Translations under genes and position numbers: made by a program | Origin: Podocnemis expansa | Taxonomy: Eukaryota; Chordata; Testudines; Podocnemididae | Assembly: GCA_007922195.1 (NCBI GenBank) | Contig: ML682024.1 | Location: 6,618,108 to 6,682,107 of the forward strand | Reading direction: 5' to 3' | Length of the DNA: 64,000 nucleotides | The notes under the pieces: model-generated | Database searches by the model: none | The model's input: the letters and a program-made list of their open reading frames with translations, nothing else | Told to the model about the DNA's origin: nothing | Part shown: piece by piece, positions 35,801 to 43,700 of the stretch | Numbering within the stretch: the first letter of the stretch is position 1 | Layout of the letters: each line of letters starts with the position of its first letter

Positions 35801-37229
35801 TTTTGGTGCCCATCTAACCTTCGTAACTGGCTACATTCCTGGCCCATATGCTACCCTGTGGCAATGAGTTCCGCAAGTGAACGATGCCTTGCCTTGGATC
35901 ACTTTTGAAACTGCCATTGTTTAATTGCATGGGATGTCACATGCTCGTGTTCTTCTGATTGTGGATCATTGTCATGGTTCTTCCTTCGTGAGATCTTTCT
36001 TCCTTTGGGGGCTCCATCCAGGAATCTCTCAGGCCTGGGACATGCAGGAGCTTGGAGACAGATGATCCCCATGTTCCCTGTATATCTCTGTGTCTAAATC
36101 ATTCCAGATGGGAGCTGATTTTAATGGGTAAAGCCAAAACAATGCACCATTCAGCATGTGGGTCAAATTCTCCCCCTGGGACCAAAGAAACCTGCACTCA
36201 GTTGGAGAGAGCACCTCAGCCTCCCTGCAAATCCCACTGAGAGGATGTGACAATGAGGGGGTGACTTAGGAATACTCAGGCAGGGATTTTTGATGAGATG
36301 GGACAACATGTTAATGTAATTATATATCTCACAAAAGTCAACATCTAAGTGGAGGTGGTATTTGGAACAAGGATGAAAGGATGGGTGGAGGGAGGGGTGA
36401 GGATGGAGACAGAAGAGGATGGGGGAAAGATGGACAGAGGGATAAGGGGTGGATGGGGTGTGAATGAAGATCAATTGATAGATAGATGAGAATGGGGAGA
36501 GGGAAGGGCAATAGCTGTAGAGGGGTTGGATAGAAATGAATACACAAGAACAGACAGCTCTGGGATTAAATGGACAGAGACATCCCACACGCTTCACTGT
36601 AGGGGGTGAAGCTGCTCTGTCTGAGGATTTCGGAAAGGGTCACATTTGAAGAAGGTTACAGCTGCACCAGTCTCCCCATAGCACAGGTAACAGGTGGCTC
36701 CCATCCCAGGCCAGGATAATGAGAGATTCACCCCCCCCAACACACACCACTGGCCCTCTGCCCCACCAAATGCCAGGATACAGAGATGTCCCCCCACCTG
36801 CCTGCTCTCTGCCACCTTCTCCACACTCTCACTCCCTTTTCCCTCCTGCCTGTCCATCCCTCCGTGGGTCACTCATACACTATCACTTTTCTTTCCTCCC
36901 TCCATCAGGCAGTCTGTCTCCTTCATCCCTCCTTTCCAGCTGCCCCCACTGCTCCAGTTTATTTGTCCCCCCCCCTTTTTTTCCTTTCTCCCTTTCCTCT
37001 CCACTCCCTGCTGACTTTTTCTCCATCCCCTGCCCTCCAACACACACTCTCCTCCAATGTCCACCTCTCTCTCTTCCCCTCCTGACCCCTCGCGCCCCCT
37101 CACCTGCTGGTACTCCCTGTCTTGGGGTGCAAAGTTGCTCTCCACCACCTCGAACTGGAAATTGGTGCGCGGCACCTGATGCAGCAAGTAGACCCACCAC
37201 GATGCCCGGTAGCCCTGGAGGGTCCCCAT
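20805..37229 (-). CDS. TTYH1: TTYH1, tweety family member 1 (complete, 516 aa)
   Basis: TTYH1 is a five-pass membrane glycoprotein of the tweety family, described as a volume- or Ca2+-linked anion channel but debated structurally. Coding exons, 5' to 3': 37104-37229, 29925-30097, 27427-27538, 26507-26727, 26262-26357, 25840-25912, 25592-25667, 25426-25481, 24953-25045, 24695-24787, 24440-24582, 23842-23967, 22664-22742, 20805-20888 (1551 nt with stop). The start [18 protein letters not shown] matches the mammalian N-terminus; an in-frame ATG 36 nt upstream was not chosen. Membrane segments lie at about 43-68, 86-108, 212-235, 238-265 and 389-412. The RFCCC motif follows TM1. Sequons: N128-L-T, N282-M-T and N353-T-T. 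R163 (in APRTEL) matches the family arginine near human R165. The acidic AEDDDPF tail follows TM5. The C-terminus is the long form ending in RTDFLT. Confidence 0.95.
21128..21315. mobile_element. hAT-type MITE, 188 bp
   Basis: Ends are CAGTGGTTTTCAAAC and the complement of CAGTGCTTGTCAAAC. Flanks CACAAGTC and CACTAGCC match at 6 of 8 positions. It lies in TTYH1 intron 13 (between exons 13 and 14). Confidence 0.55.
21798..21987. mobile_element. PLE-derived inverted-repeat element, 190 bp, with 12-bp target duplication
   Basis: Arms of about 40 bp (ACAACAAGGAGTTGTGTGG... and its complement) flank a short core with a partial CGAAAGCTCATCC terminal segment. Perfect flanking copies of TCTGATCTCTCT (21786-21797 and 21988-21999) mark the insertion. 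The arm sequence is shared with the elements at 37.93 and 39.3 kb. It lies in TTYH1 intron 13. Confidence 0.65.
23500..23665 (+). repeat. GGAT-rich microsatellite
   Basis: Interrupted GGATGGATGGATGG and related words, non-coding, in TTYH1 intron 12 (between exons 12 and 13). Similar tracts lie at 32.12-32.36 and 36.36-36.50 kb. Confidence 0.8.
28689..28852. mobile_element. hAT-type MITE, 164 bp, perfect 8-bp TSD
   Basis: Termini are CAGGACTGGCCC and GGGCCAGCCCTG. Perfect GCTGTGGA copies sit on each side (28681-28688 and 28853-28860), the 8-bp duplication typical of hAT. The interior is AT-rich and non-coding. It lies in TTYH1 intron 2. Confidence 0.85.
30130..30275. repeat. Dispersed CTCCTGGGTTCTCTCCCCAGCTCTGGGA-type repeat
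   Basis: Clear example of a short repeat scattered through the window: GGGGTCTAGTGATTAGAGCA, ACTCCTGGGTTCTCTCCCCA and CTCTGGGAAAGGAGT, then a second round of the same. Other copies lie near 2.96, 3.03, 6.17-6.24, 9.02, 17.38-17.45, 24.85-24.90, 26.03, 28.53-28.60, 44.45, 59.06-59.15 and 62.97-63.07 kb, on both strands. TAGTGGTTAGAGC and GGGTTCTCTCCC look like tRNA A and B boxes. Confidence 0.6.
32120..32365 (+). repeat. GGAT-rich microsatellite
   Basis: Repeated GGATGGATGGATGGG and GTGGATGGATGGAC words. They generate spurious open frames on both strands (Met-Asp-Gly and Pro-Ser-Ile-His rich). It lies in TTYH1 intron 1. Confidence 0.85.
33098..34262 (+). mobile_element. CR1 LINE 3' tail, split by a MITE
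   Basis: 33098-33338 and 33698-34262 form one CR1 3' end when the MITE at 33339-33694 is ignored. They contain the familiar CR1 wording such as AGGCCTCAGCTGGAGTATTG, GAGGGGACATGATAACAG, TTAGGTTGGACATTAGG and the end GGACTCGATGACTTCTAATGG. There is no reverse-transcriptase frame, so it is 5'-truncated. It lies in TTYH1 intron 1. Confidence 0.85.
33339..33694. mobile_element. MITE, 356 bp, 3-bp TSD (AAG), inside CR1
   Basis: Ends are GGGTATGTCTACAC and GTGTAGACATAACC, with AAG on each side (33336-33338 and 33695-33697). The interior is full of paired TTCGAATTAA / TTAATTCGAA-type words, so it folds back on itself at many places. No coding potential. The intact CR1 sequence on both sides proves insertion. 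It resembles Harbinger-like or 'Chompy'-type MITEs known from reptiles; the family assignment is tentative. Confidence 0.8.
36820..37085 (+). repeat. Pyrimidine-rich tract
   Basis: Nearly pure C/T on the plus strand (CTCCCTTTTCCCTCC, CTTTCTCCCTTTCC), ending about 20 bp before the donor of the first TTYH1 coding exon. It has no coding content of its own. Confidence 0.75.
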
Positions 37230-37928
37230 GGCACCGTCCCCGCCTGCCCTGGGGGGTTGATTCACACGGTGGGGAGGGGGGCACTCTCCCTGGACGCCTG
37301 GGTCCCCTGGCTCACCACCTCGGGCCGCCCATGGTGCTGGGGGTCCGGGTAGGTGCAGGGGCTCCTGGTGGGCCGAGAGATGGAGGACGAGTGAGCGAGC
37401 AGAGGTTGGGGTGGGGGGGCCCCCCCCCCGGGGGGGGGGGCTTTAGGGAGGGGCAGCGCCACCTCGTGGTGACATCGGGGAACCTCCCTGCTATGCATCC
37501 CCCCCATTCTTAGGCACCCCCTTTAAATTAACCCTTCGCTCCCCAGTCTCTAGGGGATAGCGCGCCACTTGCTGGTGGCATGCGGGAGATTCTCAGCTAT
37601 TAATTCACTCAGTCCGTGGGGGAAATGCTTTCCCAACCGCTGTGCCACAGCACACAGGTGTGCCATCAGGTCTGAGCAGGTGTGCCACACAATTTTTTGG
37701 AAAACTACTCGAAGAGCTCTGGATTGGCTCAGGAGCTCATGATGTTCATACATTCATTTGGCAACTATATTGTGATGCGCCTCAGGTTAGTTAAAGGTAG
37801 CAAGGTGTGCCACGGCATAGAAGAATGGTGGGAGTCGCTGGCTTAAATTAACACTTTACGCCGCAGCCCCTTGGAGGCAAGGTATGGGAACCAGACAGCA
37901 CCGCCTAGTGGTAGCCTGATATAATTTT

Positions 37929-38243
37929 CCAGTAAAAAAACAACAAGGAGTTGTGTGGCACTTTAAGACTAACAGATTTATTTTTTGCATGAGCTTTCAT
38001 GGGAGAAGATCCCACTTCCTCAGATGCTTCGAAGATGGGTGAACTTACAGAAAGGAATGAAACTAAATGCAAGGGGGTGTAAAACATAGGATCAGGTCAT
38101 AAAGTAACAGCAAATCAGAGCAGTTTTTCAGGCGTTTGGTCTCCAGCCCTACTCAAGGACCCTTTGGGATCTTCTCCCACGAAAGCTCATGCAAAAAATA
38201 AATCTGTTAGTCTTAAAGTGCCACACAACTGCTTGTTGTTCCT
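37929..38243. mobile_element. PLE-derived inverted-repeat fragment
   Basis: The left arm begins AACAACAAGGAGTTGTGTGG and runs through ATTTATTTTTTGCATGAGC and the GTGGGA hairpin; the right arm is the complementary ...CTGTTAGTCTTAAAGTGCC. The middle contains AACATAGGATCAGGTCATAAAG, shared with the 39.3-kb and 49.4-kb copies. It is not coding. It lies just upstream of TTYH1. Confidence 0.7.
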
Positions 38244-39093
38244 TTAAATTAACCCTTCACGGGCTTACCAGAGAGAGGAGCAGCCCATTCCCCTAGTCCT
38301 GATCTCCCGGCTCTCCTTAGCACCATTTGTTACTGATAAGCCTGGCATCAGCTGCTAGACAGGCAGGGCTGCTCTAGGCACTGTACTGGCAGAAAATGAA
38401 AAGACTATCCCTGCCCTGAGGCACTTGCAATCTGTGTACAAGAGAAGAGATCGCTGATGGAGACATGGGACAGGAGAAGCACAAAGAAACGGGCTTAAGT
38501 AGCAGCAATCCCAGCAAATCAGCTCCCCTCATAATTGTCAGCATTCCTGTATTCATCATGGCAGAGGGGCATTTTGGCAGACTGGTGTGGGATTTGCTAA
38601 ATCCTTGGCCTTATGCAACATCCTGTAGCAATGAGTTCCACAGGCCAATCACATAATAGGAAAAAGTACTTCCTTGAATCAGTTTTTAATTTGCTCCCCT
38701 GAATCCCAGCCTTTGTCCCACCCCAGTCCACTAGACCCTATTCTCCTTGCAGAGCAGGGTATAGAACCCAGGAGTCCTAGTTCCCCAGCCAGTCCACTTT
38801 AATGGCTAGGGTCCACTGTCCCCCATAGCATTCTGACCCCAGGGGAGGGGTTCATAGCATAGACCGACATGCAATAGGCAGACTAAAAGGGGAACCCCAC
38901 TAGCCCTGGGTGCCACCCACAGAGGCCATGAGCAGCCTCAAGAGCGGATGTGGTTTTGTGTGTGTTACAGGGTAGATCTGGCCTGGAGATTAGGTGTGTG
39001 GGGGGGGGGGATGAGGCAGGGCTAGCTGTGGAATCCTTGGCACAGTTCCTCATTTGAGGTTGTGTAGAGCTGGGCATCGGGGCAGTGGTGGCA

Positions 39094-39285
39094 GTAGTGG
39101 CTGCTCTCAGCATCCTCTTACTCAGCGAGTGTTGGAGACAGCCCAGGCATGTGCCCAAAGAGGATCTGAGACTAGGGTGGAACCCTGGACTTTCAGGGGA
39201 AAACTGACTAATTTGCTCTGTGATTAGGTCCCTATGGAGCTGTCCTTTCCAGGCTGCTGGAGGATCCAGGGGGCAGTGTAGATTG
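39094..39285 (+). pseudogene. Decayed receptor leader-exon pair
   Basis: 39094-39124 aligns base for base with the intact leader exon at 40695-40725 (same 31-nt length; GCTCTCAGCATCCTCTTACTC against GCTCTCACCATCCTTTTCCTC). The initiator ATG is GTA and the donor GT is GC. A matching second leader starts at 39253 after TTTCCAG (GCTGCTGGA), with an intron of 128 bp against 131 bp in the intact gene. No Ig exon follows before the intact gene, so this is a remnant of a duplicated receptor or of a duplicated 5' end. Confidence 0.65.
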
Positions 39286-39298
39286 GGGCTTGTTAATT

Positions 39299-39947
39299 TC
39301 AAAAGGGATAGCCATGTTAGTCTAGTCCAGTAAAAAAAACCAACAAGGAGTTGTGTGGCACTTTAAGATTAACAGATTTATTTTTTGCATGAGCTTTCGT
39401 GGGAGAAGATCCCACTTCCTCAGATGCTTCAAAGATGGGTGAACTTACAGAAAGGAATGAAACTAAATGCAAGGGGGTGTAAAACATAGGATCAGGTCAT
39501 AAAGTAACAGCAAATCAGAGCAGTTTACAGGCTCAAACCATGGGAAGCCTGAAGTCAAATTACCCTTTGTAATGGGAAAAGAATCCAGTCTCGATTAAGT
39601 CCTGCTTTCACAGAATTTAGCTTGCATATTAATTTGAGAAACAGCTGAACTCGAATTAATATGCAAGCTAAATTCTGTGAAAGCAGGACTTAATTGAGAC
39701 TATGGGTTCTTTCCCCATTACAAAGGGTAATTTGACTTCAGGCTTCCCATAGTTTGAGCCTGTAAACTGCTCGGATTTGCTGTTACTTTATGACCTGATC
39801 CTATGTTTTACACCCCGTTGCATTTAGTTTCATTCCTTTCTGTAAGTTCACCCATCTTTGAAGCATCTGAGGAAGTGGGATCTTCTCCCACGAAAGCTCA
39901 TGCAAAAAATAAATCTGTTAGTCTTAAAGTGCCACACAACTCCTTCC
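39299..39947. mobile_element. PLE-derived near-perfect palindrome, about 650 bp
   Basis: Arms of about 300 bp (left from about 39342, right to about 39945) are almost exact inverted copies around a spacer near 39641-39650. Each arm holds the terminal CTTTAAGAxTAACAGATTTATTTTTT segment, the GTGGGA-GATC hairpin, CATAGGATCAGGTCATAAAG and TAATATGCAAGCTAAATTC. It is probably two head-to-head PLE 3' ends. It lies between the decayed and the intact receptor leaders. Confidence 0.75.
39863..39903 (+). ncRNA. Hammerhead-ribozyme-like core in PLE end (relic)
   Basis: CTGAGGA (39867-39873) fits the hammerhead CUGANGA box. It is followed by a GTGGGA/TCCCAC hairpin (39875-39880 with 39886-39891) and GAAA (39892-39895); GCAT and ATGC at the two ends can pair. 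PLE terminal repeats are known to carry hammerhead motifs. An unpaired A before the hairpin and the lack of a proper cleavage triplet after GAAA suggest an inactive copy. Further copies lie on the minus strand at 39387-39427, 37987-38027 and about 49337-49375. Confidence 0.4.
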
Positions 39948-39954
39948 AAAAATT

Positions 39955-40012
39955 TGTACATAAGAAATTTTTTGTGCACACAGCCTATGAAAAATTAGAG
40001 GGAACACTCCTC
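39955..40012. repeat. hAT end fragment (AGAGGGAACA type)
   Basis: The sequence ending AAAAATTAGAGGGAACACTC resembles the end of the larger hAT element at 50241-51248 (CCAGAGGGAACATTG). It looks like a truncated piece abutting the palindrome. Confidence 0.4.
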
Positions 40013-40694
40013 ACCGCTCAGCAATGGTGCAGGGCACAGCAAACCCAGGCATTTCCCATTGTGCCTTCTCCTCATGTGGTGCCATGGGTCATGTTGCACA
40101 TGGGTGGGTTTACAGGCTGAGAGGGACTGCTACACTAGCAACCCCTCCAGAACCAGAAAATCCTACAGCTAAGTTTTCTCAAACACCCTTGACTCTGCCC
40201 CCTTCTACACAGTGATTAGGATACCATCCTGTAATCATGTACTAATTTTACCTACATAAGTCATTAGCCAGTTTTCAACCCAGAATGGAATAAGGAGGAG
40301 GGGGGATCTGCATGGAAACAGTGGTCAGTTGAAGATAGAAGACCAAACCCTGTAGTCTCCTAGCTCCCAGCGTGGTGCACCTTCACTGAGGATGCTGGGT
40401 ACATTTAGGGACCTGCTTTCCACAGAGAGAAGGACAGGGTGTGAGCTACATGACACTTGTCCAGACTGATGGTCCCATGGTTTCCTGGGCGGTGCAGGGA
40501 TGTCTGCTTATTTTAACTCCCACAGTTTTGGCTGGCAGATTAGGGACAACACGCGAGGGATGCAGGAAGAGATGAGACATCGCCAGCTTCCTGTAGGTGC
40601 AGCCAACAGTTGAAGTTCCTCATTTGGGGCTCGGTGGAGCTGGGCATTGGGGTCTTGGTGACAGCCACGCAGAGGGACCCCTCACTATCCCATT

Positions 40695-40725
40695 ATGACA
40701 CCTGCTCTCACCATCCTTTTCCTCA
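40695..40725 (+). CDS. Receptor exon L1 (signal peptide start)
   Basis: This 31-nt exon encodes MTPALTILFL plus one base and ends at a GTGAGT donor (40726). The sequence and the phase-1 end match the first leader exon of LILR/KIR genes, where MTPAL is a common start. This fixes the gene's 5' coding end. Confidence 0.8.
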
Positions 40726-43700
40726 GTGAGTATATGACACAGCCGGGGCATGTGGGGGACCTGAAACCTGGATGTGTGTCTGTGGGGGGATCAGAGACCA
40801 GGGTGTAGGATCCAGTTACTCTGGGATTTAGATTTTAATGAGCCTCTCCTTTCTAGGCTGCTGGATGGCTGGGCGGAGCAGGGTATCAGGTCGTGAGTAT
40901 GTGGGGCTTGGGAAAGTTTAGTGTTGAGGGTGGGGGTGGGGAGGAGGAGGGGGAAAAGAGGAGCTGACTCATGTACCTTCACCCCAAAACTTACTTCAGC
41001 CTCCTCGCAGTGACCCTGGTGGGGTTGAGATCAGAGCCTGGCCCTGGCCCTGGCCCTGGCCCTGGCCCTGCAGTCACATGTGACAGCAGATTGATCCTGG
41101 GGAGCTGAAATCAGAAGCCTGTCCTGTTCACATTGCAACTGGGGTGATTCTGGATTGTCTCCAAGGGGCTGATCACAGAAGCCAGTCCCCAGGTTTCCTG
41201 TTGATGCACTGAGCTGTCTGTCAGCCCTGGGGAGTGTGTGTTCAGTGTTGGTTACAAACACGCAGGGATGAAGGAATATGTGGGAGTGGTCCTGCTTTTT
41301 TTGGGAGGGGGTTGGACTAGATGACTACGAGGTCCCTTCCAACCCTATGGTTCTATGAATTTGTACCGGCCCATCTCACTCCTGTTTCTGTGTGAATGCA
41401 GAGATCATTTGGCCCAGCCCTGCCATCTTCGTCAGCCCCAGCAGCGTGATCGCCCCAGGAGAAGCCGTCACCATCAGCTGTCAGTGCTGGTGCTGGAGCA
41501 GGAGACTATTTCTCTATAAAGACGGGAGCCAAGTCCAGGAGCTGACTGTTGATGGGGGTGGGGGCAAATTCACCATCCCCAGGGCCCGCCAGGAAGACGA
41601 AGGGGTCTACAGCTGCCGGTCTCATTCCATATGGCTGCCGCCCAACTGGCTGGATGCCAGCGATTCAGTGCAAGTTATTGTTGCAGGTGGGGGGCCTGGC
41701 TCACCATCTCCAGCCCCAGCCCAACCAGACTGTTGGTTGGCATCCATTGGTGGGATGCCCAGAGCCAGGCTCTGCTTGGAGTTCCAGGCCCAGTCCTGGC
41801 AAGGGCACCCACCTGAGATGCCACAACTACTTGGCTACTGTGTACCTCACCTGGGAAGGGAAGAGAAGGGGGAAAGACACTGGCTGGATGGACCCATGGG
41901 TCTAATCCTTTCGGACAGGGAAAGGGGACACGAGGTAGACAGATACAGAGAGGAGCTGTGGATTTTAGGCCCTGGGTTTGTTTTCAAAGGAGCTCCCAAG
42001 AATAGGGATCTCAGAGATATTCCCGACTGGGTTTTCTCCCATGGGCCCCATCTCTGTACAGCAAGGACAGGGTGCCGTGCCCATTCCAGGGTCTGTCTCA
42101 CAGCCCATCTCCTTCTTACTCCAGTGACCCACTACCCCAAACCCTCCATCTGGCTAAGCCCCAGTGGCAGGGTCGGCCTGGGCGTAGCTGTGACCATCCA
42201 GTGCCGGGGCCGGCACCAGAACATGAGGTTCCTGCTGTACAAAACTGGAAACCCAGCCGTGCTGCAGGATGTGGAGCCAGCTGGGAACACAGCCAAGTTT
42301 GCCATCCGCAGCGCAGGGCAAGAAGATGCAGGGAGCTACAGCTGCCGTTATCGCACCAAATTGGACCCGCCTGTCTGGTCGGAGCCAAGTGACTCTGTGG
42401 AACTGGTGGTAGCAGGTGAGGGATGTTCCTATTCCCAGTCCCACTCACAGTCAGCTCCTCTGTGGGTCCTGACCCTGATGGGACGGTCAGAGCTAGTCTC
42501 ACCCTGAGCCCTGCAAAGGGGATGACTGGCTGGGAAGCAGGAACGGAGTCACTGGGGGTTCCCAGCCAGGAGGAACAGTGCTGAAAATTCACAGACTGAG
42601 AAACAAGCGAGCTACAAAGCTGGGGGGGGGGCAGGCGGGAGCCTACCCCAGGGGCTATTCCACCGTGCTGATCCTGCTCTGTGGCTGCACAGAGGAATCA
42701 GGGCACAGCAGCTGCCAAGCTGGCATCATGCCCTAGCCTGTGCATGCATCCCCTGGTGGGGCCAAAGAGCAGTGGGACCTGCACTAGGCTCACACAGCTG
42801 CCATGGTGAGAACACTATGGATCCCCAGGTGCTGGTTGAAGTGGGGTGAGCTTGAGCCTGGGACAGTAATTTTTTTGGAGGGGGTAGGGGGGTGAAATAC
42901 ACAGACACCCCAGAGTGCTTCTGCACAGAGTTTGGAGGGAGGCAGGCCACCACCAGAAGAGAGACACCTGCAGCCAGAGAGGTAGCAGCTGGCATCAGAA
43001 ATGAAGGGAGGCAGCAAGCTGATGGATAGGGAGCCCCCCAGCATGAGTTGTGTTGTTGAAGGGTGCCAAGCAGAGCCAACAGGGAGAAAGGCCCATTCAG
43101 AAGGGGGAGAGATGGCAGGAGGAGGAGTAGCTAGCAAGAGGAAAAGCAGAGACATAAGGGGAAATTTAAAGGAAGAACTGTCCTATCCATGGGGAAAGAA
43201 CTGAAGAGTCTCTAAGAAATGGTTAGAAAATCATTAGAAAAGTCAATCAAGAATGAAATGTCGCAGAACTTGGCTGTGATCAGAGAGAAACAGGCTAAGG
43301 AATGCACCTCTTCTCCAAGATGGAGTTGGGTGGTGGGCTAGGTGCAACATCTAGGGATTTCTTTTAACCAAAGCAACACAGAACTGACGCGAGCCCCAGC
43401 CAGTAACCTGGGACCATCACACACCATGCCTGGGTTATCTGTGAGAAGCAACACGTCTCCTCTCACAAGCACTGAGGCAGAGTGTTGAAAAGAAACTTGT
43501 AAGAAAAAGGGGGAAAGGCAGCACAGAACAACGAGTGCAGCATCCACCCCCCAGGCATTGGGTTGTGTCTTTTGCCTCCAGTTCTTGAGTTCATTCTTTA
43601 CAAGTTCCTTTAACATGCCCCTCGCTCCACTGCATCCTACTCACAGCTGACCTTGGTCAGGGTGGGAAGCCCCTGAATCTCTGAGCTAAGGTGAGGTCCC

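Larger units (their letters stand above)
30098..37103 (-). other. TTYH1 intron 1 (7 kb)
   Basis: This intron separates the N-terminal exon from the TM1 exon. It contains GGAT/CCAT microsatellites (about 30.66-30.78 and 32.12-32.36 kb), a CR1 LINE tail interrupted by a MITE (33.1-34.26 kb), a second GGAT-type tract (36.36-36.50 kb), a long pyrimidine tract (36.82-37.08 kb), and fragments of an old interspersed repeat carrying GCAATGAGTTCC (about 35.85-36.0 kb). No coding segment was recognised in either strand. Confidence 0.6.

Noticed and set aside
37230..37265. Upstream in-frame ATG of TTYH1 (12 extra residues)
   Set aside because: The downstream ATG gives the conserved N-terminus; the extra residues have no counterpart in the remembered family sequence.
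36719..37513. A 264-codon plus-strand open frame
   Set aside because: It lies in a pyrimidine tract and runs antisense across the first TTYH1 exon; proline/serine-rich low complexity.
41392..42507. A 371-codon frame spanning D1, the intron and D2
   Set aside because: Both Ig exons have good splice sites and the intervening 438 bp has no domain character. The intron merely lacks stops in that frame.
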